From Podaxis mareebaensis (taxonomy: Eukaryota > Basidiomycota > Agaricomycetes > Agaricales > Agaricaceae), in assembly GCA_018524725.1 (NCBI GenBank), contig JAEUWP010000569.1, positions 1-64,000 of the forward strand: a stretch of DNA of 64,000 nt, in the 5' to 3' direction. Below, piece by piece: positions 47,868-60,091 of the stretch. Each line of letters starts with the position of its first letter. Position 1 is the first letter of the stretch. The notes under the pieces were generated by a model, which was not told the origin of the DNA, did not search any database, and saw only the letters and a program-made list of their open reading frames with translations. The position numbers and the translations under genes were made by a program.

Positions 47868-48998
47868 ATGGCCTCCATCTTCACAGCTGTCGGAAAGAAA
47901 GTACGGATATCTCCTTATGAACGCTGAACGTTGCTTAATGGACATCAACTTGGAATTTTCTACGCAACTCTTCACAAACTCCCCATTGGCGGCTTGCTGC
48001 AACTTGCAATCCATCTTTGAACACTTAACTCGAACATACCAGATTGTGGCCATAGGTCGTAATTATGCCGCACACGCCAAAGAACTCGGGAACAAGCCTC
48101 CCAAGGAACCTTTCTTCTTCTTGAAACCCACCTCAAGTTACTTAGAGTCTGGCAACAAGGTCGAAATCCCGAAGGGAATTATAGCGCATCATGAAGGTGC
48201 GCCTCACGTAGTGGACTGCGGATTCTACAACCGATTGTGACCTCTACCGTTCTTGTTGCGTTATTACGTTGCATAGTTGAACTCGGCGTCGTCATTGGTC
48301 GACCTGGGAGGAACATCCCAGCCTCCCAAGCCATGTCTCACGTTTCTGGTTATGGTGCGCCTTCATACTCATTCCCTCTACCCCCTTAGCTAAAAGCCCA
48401 CCAGCATTAGCAGTGGACATGACAGCTCGCAACCTTCAAGAAAGGGTACGCAAAGCCGGTCTGCCGTGGACTGCGGCGAAGGGCTTCGACACCTTTACTC
48501 CTGTTTCGTACGTTCCCTGTTCGGGTAAACAGCGAGGATGACCAACAGGTTCCTCCCATAATTTACAGAGGTTGGATCCCAAAGGGGGATGTCGATGATC
48601 CCCACAACTTGCGACTTACCCTTGCTGTACGTCTGACCACGAATGCCAGAAACACCGTAGAAATGACGTGTGTGACGTAGATCAATGACGAGATAAAGCA
48701 AGATGGCTCTACTGGAGATATGATCTTCAAGATCCCACAGCTTATTGAACATGTTTCGTCTATCATGAAACTCGAGGTATGACTCCCTTCTTTCTGCTTG
48801 GCCAGCGCTTATGTTATTCTCGATGGGCAGGAAGGTGACCTTCTGTTGACTGGTACACCGTCTGGCGTTGGCCCCGTTGTTCCTGGTGACAACGTGTACT
48901 GTACACTCAAGGATGCATCTGGGGAGAAGTTGGCAGGACTGAGGTTCTACGCGACGCAGCGAGAAAATGGGTATCAGTTCGTGCCGGATTCGGAGTAA
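47868..48998 (+). CDS. FAHD1: FAH-domain acylpyruvase, FAHD1 type
   Basis: Metal-dependent hydrolase of the fumarylacetoacetase superfamily. FAHD1 proteins cleave acylpyruvates and decarboxylate oxaloacetate, usually in mitochondria. Seven exons join in phase: 47868-47900, 48043-48196, 48277-48354, 48411-48507, 48569-48626, 48681-48776 and 48831-48998, giving 684 nt and 227 aa, the usual family length. Landmarks are IVAIGRNYAAHAKELGNKPP, PFFFLKPTSSY, the metal site HHEVELGVVIGR (Glu about 62 and 64) and AVDMTARNLQE (Asp about 91). Further on are GLPWTAAKGFDTFTPVS, DGSTGDMIFKIPQLIEHVSS and LLLTGTPSGVGPV. The first intron (142 bp) is longer than the rest. All catalytic residues I can place are present. 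Confidence 0.93.
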
Positions 48999-50284
48999 AT
49001 TTCTTCGATACTCGGATAGATCTAATCAGGCAATCTATTCTTAACAGAGATTAGCTGCATGGTATGGCTGATGCCAGGATGTTGCGACAATGTCGGATAT
49101 CGACGCAATTCTTTCTTTGTCGATCATTGCCGAAGGCAATCTGACAACACTTGGGAAGGCTCTTTCCTGATTGATCCCAACCTTACAGCTTCTCGCGTCC
49201 TCCAACGTCCAGCTCGTCGCTGAAACAAGATCAACCAGCCTGACCGCCCCTTACCTCAAGCAATCCTCATCATTATGACCATGCCACTCACCAAAAGAGA
49301 GGTAAATATGCTTCTCAAACTGCTGAGAATCAATCTTCCCCAACTTGGGCAATTTCGCCTCTGGAATTCTGTGCAAGTCCGAGAATCACGAATTATGACT
49401 CGGGTACACAGCACCTGATTCCCCGAAGTAAAATTCGGCGAAGCCTATGTATCAGCATTCCAACCTTGCTGTAATTAAGGACAGATGTCATTTGATTTCA
49501 ACATAGAGGAGGAATTGCTCCAGCTCTGGCAATTGAGGGAAGAGGGGAACATCTAGACATCCCAGTTGACACTGTCAAGAGTGGTACTTATCAGCTCCAC
49601 AGGTGGCTTTTTGTTGAGAGTACAGTTCAATGTCAGAAGGGTGTTTATAGTTGTGTGTTATGGTCTTTGGAGGAGTTGAGTTGAGTTGAAGTTGCAGGTA
49701 AGTAGGTTCATACAGACAGAATACTTAAAGAATGATTTCCTGTAGATGGAGTTCATTGATAATCATATTGTAAGCTCCAGATATTTATTGTGTGTTTTTC
49801 CATTCTGCATGTAAACACTAGTATCATTGGCAGCCATGTTCGTGAACTCCAAAGCAAATATAGATTCTGCCTACCACTTGCTTAAGATATCAATCTATTT
49901 ATAATCATAATATAGCCTGATTACCAGTTACAGCTTTGGCATAAGTGAGAGCCACATTGGCTCAAGAGGTTCCCTACAGGGAACCCATGGCTTCAAATTT
50001 TGTATGGACCCTTGGAATGGGTTGGTCCCAAGCCTGCTTACAGAAACTACTACCAAAAGGGCATAAGCTACCACCAAGGGAGAGATCTGAGGTCCAGAAA
50101 GTTGACAGAGTATACAAGGTATGGGATAGTTGGTTAGAATACCAAACCACCATACCTATTGATATTGAACAATCATTCAAGAAACACAGGAGAGGTATAG
50201 GATGTGGCAGAGGGGGGATTAGGATGTGATGGCATTAGGAACTTGTGATGAATTCCTGGAGGGCATGTGTAGAGAAGTGATGTA
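48999..50284. other. Transition from host DNA to the CpG-poor transposon island
   Basis: CpG is common up to about 49440 and almost absent after it. A plus ORF at 49945-50229 (LGMGWSQACLQKLLPKGHKL, VYKVWDSWLEYQTTIP) looks like a fragment of a mobile-element or repeat-family protein, but I cannot name it. No host gene is seen. Confidence 0.5.
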
Positions 50285-50495
50285 CAGTAGGGGACAAAAG
50301 TGTTCCAATGTTTTCAACTATGCAAAAGATTTTTTAATAGTTCAAGAAGTAATGAGGCTACACACTTCATATTTTAAATAAAGATAGCCTTATATCTTAT
50401 CTACACATTCATAGAATATCATTATGTAATATTCCATTTTTGGTAGGCTATGAATTAATTAATATTCTCAGTACATTGAAAAGCTTTTGTCCTTC
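50285..50495. repeat. Tc1 left terminal inverted repeat, about 210 bp
   Basis: It matches the reverse complement of 51677-51868 with scattered transitions. The motif GGACAAAAGTGTTCC occurs at the outer edge, and a diverged inverted copy (AAAAGCTTTTGTCC) at the inner edge. Confidence 0.85.
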
Positions 50496-50522
50496 CAGAA
50501 ACTTATATACAAAACTGGCATT

Positions 50523-51579
50523 CTAGTACTTGGTGTAGCCTCCCTTGGCCTGTAAGACTGCCTGAGCCCTCCTAGGCATACTTTCTATCAAATTCTGACA
50601 TACTCCTGGTCTAATATTATTCCACTGCTCCTCCACCCTTTCCCACAAGGTTCCCATACTATTAGGAGGTGTTTCATACTCTCCCAGCTGTTTCTTAAGA
50701 TAAGCCCAGAGATGTTCAATGGAATTAAGGTCTAGAGATTGTGGGAGACACACTATGACCTTCATTACAGACTTAGAAAGCCAGTCCTTGGCTTTCTTGC
50801 TTATGTATTTGGGGTTATTGTCCTGCTAAAAAACAACCTCCCTCTTATTTCTTCCATACCACTGAATGCTCCTCTTCAGCTCATCCTCCAAAATCTGAAC
50901 ATAAAGGTCAGTATCCACCTCCCTTCAATTCTGCTGACAAACCCCACTCCTTTTCATAGCATACAGCCTCAGGTCATGATATTTCCTCCACTAAACTTGA
51001 CAGTTCCTTCTGCCAATCTATTACTCAGCCCCTCTCCTGTCTTTTTCCACACCCAAACTCTCCCATCTGATTCCAAATGATTAATTTTGGCTCATCTGTC
51101 CAAATCACCCTCTTCCAGTCCTCTAGAGTCCAACTAGCATGTGCCTCTGCCCACTCCAGCCTTTTTCTGCTGTGTATAGCAGTGAGTTTATGTTGTTTCC
51201 ATTTGACTACAGCCTTCATTCCAGTCTTTTTGAGTGTCCTTTGAACTGTTTTAGTAGATATTGGTTGGCAAACAACATTATGGAGTGATTTGGCAACTTA
51301 AGAGGCATTGTCTACCTTGCAAGAGGTGATGAGATGGACAGAATAATGGATATCAGAGGGTAAAAGTTTAGATGGGTGGCCATCAATAGACTTGGAAAGT
51401 GTTGATCTATGTTTAGAGCAAAGCCTGGAGATGATGCTGAGTCCCAGGCCAGTAATAGAAGCAATGTAGTGAGCAGATTTTCCTTTATCCAGGTAGGAAA
51501 AAAACCTTATTAACTTGAGTAGAAGAAAGAGAGTACATAGACTGAAGGTAAGGTGGGGGATTGCTTTATACTGGGACAT
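50523..51579 (-). pseudogene. Tc1-like DDE transposase, broken
   Basis: The minus strand shows the order HTH region (YIASITGLGLSIISRLCSKH), the linker TLKKTGMKAVVKWKQHKLTA, the first catalytic segment DWKRVIWTDEPK, and the C-terminal PQSLDLNSIEHLWAYLKKQL ... LIESMPRRAQAVLQAKGGYT, closing about where family members end. Between these blocks there are several stops and frame changes (stops near 51298 and 51020, several at 50760-50960). It therefore cannot make a full enzyme. Most changes are compatible with C-to-T decay. Confidence 0.85.
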
Positions 51580-51676
51580 AAGCCCATCTATTTATAAATT
51601 ATCCCACAAGATCAAATGATTATTGTTTGTATTTATTTGATTGCAATAAACAAAGTCATGTGCTTACAATCTAAGA

Positions 51677-51868
51677 AGGACAAAAGTGTTCCAATATACT
51701 AAAAATATTAATTAATGTATAACCTATCAAAAATGGAATATTACATAATAGTATTCTATGAATGTGTAGATAAGATATAAAGCTATCTTTATTTAAAATA
51801 TGAAGTGTGTAGCCCCATTACTTCTTGAGCTATTAAAGGATTTTTTGCCCAGTTGAAAACATTGGAAC
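51677..51868. repeat. Tc1 right terminal inverted repeat, inner part
   Basis: The reverse complement of 50306-50495. The outermost bases of this arm lie at 60721-60742, on the far side of the inserted retroelement. Confidence 0.85.
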
Positions 51869-52667
51869 TGTTATGAATATTGCAGATTCTGAGATCACTG
51901 AGGAAACCAAAGGGACTGAAGAGCAACTCTACGAAGATTGGGATTTGATGAAGCACATGATGGTCAGCCTCTGGCAGGAAACCACTGAACTCTGACAGAC
52001 ACTTGATTGGGAAATGTGTGAGAAAGTGGATGAAGTGTGTTGCTTTCATGGAGTTTACTTCCCTTGTGATGATGACTTGTGATGAATGCTAAACTCACTG
52101 CTTCTATCTTTAGACATTTCTATTATTAGGACAAGGTATAAGTTTCACTCCTTCTGTTGTATTTTGTGCTGTATCAATTATGTTCACTCTTGCAGACTTT
52201 TACCTTATGCCTTATGCTTCCCTTTCCTATGCCCTATGCCCTATGCCTTCCCCATATATTCTCTTCTAGGTATTTGTCTTCTATGTTACAATTGATCTAC
52301 TTCCTTAAGTAGTCATTGGGACTTGTATATGTATACTGCCTAGACTTTAGATTAGCTAAGTCTAATCTTAATGTGTGTTACCTCCTCTTGGAGCTTGAAT
52401 AAGTCCTTGAGTATTAGTAGTGTATTAAGTCTACATCTCTTTGCCCTTGAAGACAGCTTTTCCCTCTCAGGCTCCTCTTCAACATCTTGTCCTACAGAGT
52501 GTGTGATCTATACAAGTTCACTGCCTAGAGACAACATGAACAGCTACTCAAGGTTAAACAAGAGCAGCCCCTACAGACCTGTATAGGACTAGGATCCCTG
52601 CTTGTCTCTCTTACAAGGATAGGCTCTGACTTAGGCATTGCTCAGCCAAAGAAGAAACCTTGTAACA
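51869..52667 (+). repeat. 5' LTR, 799 bp
   Basis: Starts TG and ends CA, with TGTTA...TAACA as terminal inverted bases. Positions 52043-52667 align with 60092-60720. The first 174 bp are matched by a third copy at 63659. It includes a short ATGCCCT-type tandem at about 52204-52246. The 5' part is open as protein up to a TGA. Confidence 0.9.
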
Positions 52668-52728
52668 TCAAGATTAGACTTCCCTCATGTGCCAATCCCA
52701 CATTGTAATTCTCCCCACCTCGATTACC

Positions 52729-53170
52729 ATTCTCATTGCTTTGTACTGTGTGTGTAATCACCCCAAGGTTCTCATTGCTTTGTGCTATGCCATTGGGATG
52801 TCATTGGTTCTCATTGCTTTGCACTGTGCCTAAATGACACCAAGCCCTATCCTTCTCAGCTATAATTCGCCCACTCATTGCTTGGTGGTCTGGCAAGGAT
52901 GCCTGTAATATGCCCACTCAATGTTTGGTGGTCTGTTAGAAGAAGACCCTCTGACTATAAATCACATTGATGTTTGTCAAGGTGAAGCATTCTTGATTGA
53001 CAGAAATTGAAAAGTGTTCTTGATTGACAGAAATGAAAAAGTGTTCTCAATTGACAGAAATCAAAAAGTGTTCTTGATCAACAGAAATTGAAAAGTGTTC
53101 TTAATTGACAGAAATCAAAAAGTGTTCTTGATCATCAGAAATTGACAGAAGTTCTTGATCACCTGAAATC
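52729..53170. repeat. Tandem repeats in the retroelement leader
   Basis: Three copies of TTCTCATTGCTTTG spaced about 45-60 bp (52730-52830), two copies of CCCACTCA.TG.TTGGTGGT (52870-52935), then about six units of ~31 bp with GTGTTCTTGATTGACAGAAA (52985-53165). All lie between the 5' LTR and gag. Confidence 0.8.
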
Positions 53171-53283
53171 AATAGCCCTCAATCATTCACCTCCCACTCT
53201 ATTTATTCTACCTTATCATCTTTCTGGACTTCTTCACAGGACAATATTTCTTTTTTCTCCTTGATTCCTACAGAGCTTTGACA

Positions 53284-55318
53284 TCTCAACCTTACACCTT
53301 CTCAAATCCAAGAATTGATTCAAGCCCTCATTGAGAGGAACCTTGAATGTCCTTCCACTCCCCCACTCCCCTCACCATTTCAGGAGAAGCTGCTGCATTA
53401 TTGGAATGAGTTAGAGCTCAGGACTTAGACAGCAGTAACAAGACAGCTTGATGATCAGCATCCCCCATCTCACCCATCGTATCTCCCACCAGAACAAGAC
53501 CACCTAGGAGAGTCAGATCTCTTAACCTCGATGAAGTTGCACCTTGGGAACTGCAACTTACCACCAATATCAGAGGAAGAAGAGAAGCAGCCAGAGAACA
53601 AAGATAGCAAATGTTGACCACTGCCACTATCCCTCCCACTGTTGTACAACCCCCTCAGCAACTCCCTCAACCTCCAAGCACAGCCTCAATTCCACCCTCA
53701 TACCAGCAACAACCATCACAACACCCTACACCCACTCCCCAATCAGCCCCTCAATTAGTGCAACCACTGCAACAACTACAACTACCAGTTTCTAGAATGG
53801 ATTCCACAGTGCCCATCAACCAAGCTGCCACCTTCGCATTTGGAAGTAATATCATGCCCCTGAACAAAAGATTCTTCCAGCAACCCCTCTTCACCAACCC
53901 AGTGATTCCTGGACATCAAGCAACTGGAATTGTACAAGAAAATTAGGGAAACCTGACTTGGACTGGAACAGCTCAGCCAACAAACTCACTACAAGTAGGA
54001 AGCCCTCACCTACCTCCTAGACAACCTCTACCTAGACAACTACCCCAAGTACTAGGACAACCAGGTCCAAACCCACTACCAGGACTGCTAGGAGCACCAC
54101 CTCCACCACCACTAGGACCCCCTGCACCAGGGCAACCAGGAGCACCTCTACCTGGATTTGGCTTTCCCCAACAAGCACAAATGCCTGCCACCTCTTCCAT
54201 ACCAAAATATGAGGCACTACCCTTGTATGATGGAGACCCATGGAAATACTTGGCATAGAAATAGCAATGCACCTTGTACATCATTGCCAACTAGCATAAA
54301 TTCCCCACTGACCATGATGCCATTATATTCATGCTCTACTACATTGGAGAAGCAGCAGAACCATGGAAGACAGAATATCTCTGCCAGCACAACTTCAATG
54401 GAGTACTACATCTCGGAACATTCAATGCATTCCAAGACAAGCTCAATAGAGTCTTCCTTCCATACAACTACATTGAAGATGCTCTCTGATGACTCCATGC
54501 TCTCAAGCAGAAGTGAAGACCAGTAAACCAGTACATCTCTGAGTTCAAGGTCCTTGCAACCCAAGCAGGAATGGTCAATCCCCAAGAACTCATCTACCAC
54601 TTCAGAGAAGGCCTGGACTTCAAAATTGGTCTCAAAACCATTGCTCTTAGACCTAGACTGGACATCAATATCTGGTTTGAAGCAGCAAGAGCAGTAGAAG
54701 AACAGCACCACATGGAGAACAACTATTGTGCAAGCCACACCCAAGAATGAACTAATAGAACTATACTCCAATTGAAGAAGGAGGCATCCTATAATACAAA
54801 TTGGTCAAGAAGCCAGGTGTATAAAGATCCATATACCATAGATGTGGACAATCTGGCACTGGCACTCTCTGAAATCACACTTGAAGAAAATTACCCCTTG
54901 GAAGAGGATTCTGATGCAGAAGTTAATGAGGTTGAAGAAAACTGTGATGTCCTGGAAATGTTTCTTCAGAATATCCTCACACTGAAAATGCACAATGACC
55001 TCAAGCAGGGCAAATGTTTCAATTGTAGACAGACAGGACACTTTGCTCACAAGTGTCCAAAGAAACTAAACCCACCACAATTGACACGAAACCTACCATG
55101 AAATGCCCAAGCAAAGGTTTCCAAGCATAAGCCACCTGTACCCCCTAGGACACTCTGAGACAAAGAAAAGCAACAAAAATGAAAAGCTATGTTTGCCTGG
55201 ATTAATAAGATAATTCAGGAAGCAGATGATGAGGAAGTCACCAAGATCTTCACTGAATTCTCCAACTCTACCAGTGCTCAAGCAAAGGAAATCCAGGATT
55301 TTGCCTCAGACAACTAGC
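53284..55318 (+). pseudogene. Retrotransposon gag, broken
   Basis: Readable blocks run LTPSQIQELIQALIERNLEC, then a Pro/Gln-rich stretch, then PKYEALPLYDGDPW and FNAFQDKLNRVFLPYNYIED typical of retrotransposon gag. A CCHC knuckle CFNCRQTGHFAHKC follows at 55015-55056. Stops interrupt it repeatedly (for example near 53944, 54257, 54488 and 54749), often where TGG, CGA or CAG would be expected. Confidence 0.85.
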
Positions 55319-55322
55319 CTCC

Positions 55323-58300
55323 ATGTCTAGATCATCTAAAGAAAAGAAAGATGCACCAAAGAACAATTCCTCTTTTCCCTATTTATTCTCTAATAGACTG
55401 GTTTCTGATTCCTATCCCTGTCCAAAGGATGAAATTATGCCCCCCTCCTTCACTCAGAATGAAGTATCAATCTCCAAATTGTGTTTATGGACCCACAAAT
55501 CCAACACCTTTTATTGTCCCAGTACCATGCATCTCTCTGAAAAATCCATGGAAAACCTTGCACTAATAGACTCTGGAGCAGGATGAGATTTTATCAACCA
55601 TAGGCTAATCAAGAAATGGAACCTAAAGACATCACTATTAAAGAAACCAATTAGAGTCAGGAACACTGACAGAACTCTTAACAAAGATAAGCAAATCACT
55701 CACTCTGTTACCCTTGACTTCACCATCTATGGGAAACAAATGAGAACAGATTTGCAAGTGATTAATCTGGGATAACCCAGAATAATCCTAGGAATTCCTT
55801 GGCTTGCCAAATACAACCCTGATATTGATTAGTCAAAACGAACTCTTTCATGGAGATGCTTGATGGAAAACACTACACTCTCTTTGATAATCAATGACAC
55901 TCTTTCTAACATCCATGTGAATGAGCTTGAAGAAGACTTCTCTAAGGAAAACTTCACTGAAATCAATGCCAAGACCTCCTACTCTCAAATACTCACTCAA
56001 GCTGGAGAACAGAAGAAGGAGACTGATCCCAAAAAGATAGTTCCATGGGAATTCCATGAATATCTCCCAAAAGAAAAGTGAGAGATTCCCTCCTGCTCAA
56101 CAATGGGACTACAGGATTGAAACAAAGGAAACTTTCATACCAAAAGCTTTCCCCTCCTACAAACTTTCTCTAGCTGAAGAAAAGGAGCTCAACAAATTCC
56201 TTGAAGAAAACCTTGTGAAAGGATACATCAGACCCTTGAAATCTCCCATGGCCTCACCATTCTTCTTTGTTTCAAAGAAAGATGGAAAACTTAGGCTTTG
56301 TCAGGACTATCAATACCTCAATGAACACACAGTAAAGAATGGTTACCCAATCCCTTCTATTCAGTCCATACTTGACAAGCTACAAGGTTTAAAATACTTT
56401 ACCACACTCAACATCAGACTCAGCTATAATAATGTCTGAATCATAGAAGATGACAGATGGAAAGGAGCATTTTGCACCCATCAAGGACTATTCAAACCAA
56501 TGGTCATGTTTTTTGGAATGTGCAACAGCCCAGCAACATTTCAAAACATGATGGACACCATCCTTGCCCTACTCATTGTGTGCAGAATAAAGTCATCATC
56601 TACATGGATGACATCCTTATCCATGCTTCTACTAAAGCCAAACTACAGAAAACAACTTGAGAAGTATTCAAGATCCTGTGAAAACATGATCTCTACCTCA
56701 AGCCCAAGAAATGTGAGTTCAAAAAGATGACTCTCACCTACCTCAGATTCATCATTTCTCCCAACAAAGTCAAAATGGACCCTGCCAAACTCAAGGGAAT
56801 AGTAGATTGGCCTATCCCTAAGACAGTCTGAGACATACAGAAATTCATTGGGTTCTGCAATTTCTATTGCAAATTCATCAAACACTATGCTCACCTGTCC
56901 TTACCACTTAATGCCCTTCTCAAGAAATCAAACACTCCTTTCTGCTGGACAAAAGAAGCTGATGATGCATTTCAAAAATTAAAGCAACAATTCTTGGAGG
57001 AACCTGTCCTCATCACTCCCAACCCTGCCAAACTATTTGAAATTCAAACTGACACATCTGCCTATGCTTCAGGAGCAGTCTTATTCCAAAAAGACTTGAA
57101 TGGAGTGCTTCATCCATGTTTCTACTATTCCAAACCATTCTCCCAAGCTGAACGAAATTACCATGCATTGGAACAAGAATTCCTAGCTATTATCCATGCT
57201 TTGCAAGAATGGCATCACTACATCAATGGATCACCTTACAAAATGACAATATAGACAGATTATGACAACATTATTCATTGGGCCAAGCTATCAAAACTCT
57301 TGAGATGAACCATTTGATGGTCTGCTATGATCAGTGCCCATAAGATCAAGATTTGCCATATCCCTGGAACTAAGAACTGCACCACTGATGCTTTGTCTAG
57401 AAGGGAGGAAGTGACAAAATCAACATCATAGACCCTGATGTTGAGAATGAAGCCCAAAAAGGAAAGGATAGAACCATAGAATTGGATCAAGAAGGTTACA
57501 TCCAACTTCCCATGGACTCTACACTTAAGAAGTGCTTAGTGCAGTATGTACATGATGCACTAGTTGCAGGACACCCTGGAGTTGCCAAAACCCTCAGGAA
57601 ACTTTAGGAATACATTACCTGGCCCAGCATTCACACCTATGTCACAAACTACATGAAAGGATGCCCCACCTGCCAGTAATACAAAATCAATAGATGACCC
57701 TTGAAGCCTCCCCTGCAGCTGATTCCAAGCCCCCAGTCATCATGGCCTTTTGTCCAGATGTCCATGGACCTTATCATAGACCTCCCCAAATCCAATGGAT
57801 ATGATGCAATATTGTCTGTGGTGGACCACAGTCTTATGAAGGGGATAATCATAGTACCCACTTCCAAATCTGCCACTACTGACCAAATCATGGACACTTT
57901 AATCAAACATGTGTTCATTTGCATGGGAATACCCAACAAAATCATTTTGGACAGAGATCCCTGATTTATGGCCAAATTGATACAAGCCATGTTCAAGACA
58001 CTGAACATCAATCATGTCCTCTCTACTGCCTATCACCCCCAGTCAGATGGATCAACCAAAAGATTCAATCAAGAAATTGAAATGTATCTGTTGGCCTATT
58101 GTGCCCAAAATCCCTATTCCTGGCCCAAGCACCTTCCTTTAGTTGAATTTTCCTATAACTCCAGAATGCATACCAACTGCCAGTAAATGCCATTTGAACT
58201 CATGTATGGCCACCCACTCAAAGCTTTCCCTACCAAGCTAGCTCCAACAAACTCCCCATCAGCCAAAGAAAGAATGAACTGGATTATAAATATCTGAGAA

Positions 58301-58850
58301 GCTGCAAAAATAGCACATGAAACTTCACACAAAATTATGACAGAACAGACACAAACATGTACAATGCTAAAAATAGAACCTGGCCAGAAAGTTTGGCTTG
58401 ATGCTCAAAATCTCTCAATTCAGGTCATGTTAAGGAAAATTGCTGCCCATTGACTAGGCCCATTCATCATTATTAGGAAATGTGGAAACATGTCCTATGA
58501 GCTATCTCTTCCAAAGAACTAGAAGATACACAATGTCTTCCATGCCCAATACCTCTATCCCATTACTGAAAATGATATTTATGGCAAACACTCCTCAAGA
58601 CCCCCACCTAACCTCATTCAAGGAGAAGAAGAATGGGAAGTCGAAGCTATAGTGGCATACTGTCACACCAGAAGATGAGGATTAGAGTTTCTAGTGCATT
58701 GGAAGGGATACCCAGAATCAGAATGAACCTGGCAAAATTCAACAGACCTGCACAATTCCAAGACCCTCCTCAATACTTATAAACTGCAACACAATCTTGA
58801 CTGAAACCCCAAGCTACTCGAATGTCTACCACCTCCACTAACACTATAAC
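55323..58850 (+). pseudogene. Retrotransposon pol (protease, RT, RNase H, integrase, chromodomain), broken
   Basis: The protease active site LIDSGAG lies at 55564-55584. RT blocks are PFFFVSKKDGKLRLCQDYQY (about 56263-56320) and YMDDILIHA (56601-56627). RNase H has IQTDTSAYASGAVLFQ (57046-57093) and HALEQEFLAIIHAL. Integrase has HDALVAGHPGVAKTL, a CPTC zinc half-site (about 57663), the DLIIDLPKSNGYDAI and VVDH Asp positions, and AYHPQSDGSTKRFNQEIE with the Glu. A chromodomain-like EWEVEAIVAY...FLVHWKGYPESE ends the ORF (58630-58725). More than ten in-frame stops fall at sites such as DRDP(TGA)FMAKL, AAH(TGA)LGPF and PKN(TAG)KIHNVFH. These fit CGA-to-TGA and TGG-to-TAG changes. Confidence 0.88.
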
Positions 58851-58942
58851 TACTGACTACCTGACCACTCCCACTTCAAACACCTTTTTTACTCAAGCAT
58901 CATCACAAACTCTCATCTCTGTTCTGCCTACTCCCCTCACTC

Positions 58943-60060
58943 ATGAACCAACACCCTCACTGGAAGATTGTCCATCTACCCCAGAATCCCTTTGCTATGA
59001 AGAGTAGCAATGACAAGTCACTGACATTACTGAAGTCAGGTACCAAATATCTGAGGTGTTTGAACTATATAAAGTACAAAGCACCCAAAGGCAAACCTTT
59101 CCAACTAGTTCCATACAAGAAGCAAGCAATGCCACTCTTTCTACTGCCATACAACTCAAATCTTTGTATGAAGATTCCTTTTCCTGAGCAAGGTCCACTC
59201 TTGAGTGCAGTGGTCAATCAACTGAAGTACTTGACACTTTCAGGACAACTTGGTTTAACACAATACATTGCCAGCTCCATGCTAACAGACTGGCCAACAA
59301 AGTCAGTACCTGCCTTCCTCAGGTTATTGACTTACCAGGACTTGATCAAGAAAAGTGATACCTCTCAGGCACCCACTGCATGATTTTGCAAGCACAAGAG
59401 GACATATCTGCTTTTCTCCACCCACACATTGGACTTAGATCTGGCAACATTACTTGCAACCCCTCGCCTCAATAGAACTAAAGAACCCCTCCAGTATCCA
59501 AGCAACTTCATGATGTGGATCAACAACACCCCAAAACAAGAACTTCTAGAAATACAGAACCTCCTCTCACAGACAGCCCTATGCTCACCCTATCTGACCA
59601 ACACACCACCTGTTATCAATGTAGCAATGTGGGTCATAGGGTAGATCAATGCACAAGATACTATTGCTCCTTCTACTGCCACTACGCCCCTGGACATTAC
59701 CAGAAGTACTGTTTCCTCAATCCCATCAGAACACACCCTCCTTTCCACTATACCAGAATCCTCACTGACAGAGCCCAGCTCACTGCTACTAGACTCACTG
59801 AACAGTCCACCAGGCAGCAGGATAGTAGATGAAGAACTAGTGCTACTACTGATGATCAATCCCAGAATGCTTATTCCCCAACTCTCTCCCTTTCTACTTC
59901 CCCCTCCTCTGTAGCTTGACCCCCATTGTCAGGAGACTCAAACCCTCCTTCACCCATTCATTTGTGCTGCCACTGAGGTCACACTCTCCTTCAGGCAGGA
60001 CTCACTACTGCCAACAACATCTGAGGACCTTGATTCATTGATGAATGCCATGACAAATCT
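58943..60060 (+). pseudogene. Extra ORF region between integrase and 3' LTR, with a cysteine knuckle
   Basis: The same strand as pol. It has an open stretch of 146 codons (58943-59383; PKGKPFQLVPYKKQAMPLFL, LRLLTYQDLIKK), then, after a stop or two, CYQCSNVGHRVDQC followed by CSFYCHYAPGHYQKYC (about 59608-59715). This is a CCHC knuckle with a second Cys/His set. It is not part of gag or pol order and may be a third gene of the element. It ends in Ser-rich sequence before the 3' LTR. Its function is unknown. Confidence 0.6.
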
Positions 60061-60091
60061 CCTCCACACCTCTCCCACTATACCATTGTCA

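Noticed and set aside
52985..53170. CRISPR-like array
   Set aside because: The repeats are contiguous and degenerate, without unique spacers, in a fungal retroelement leader.
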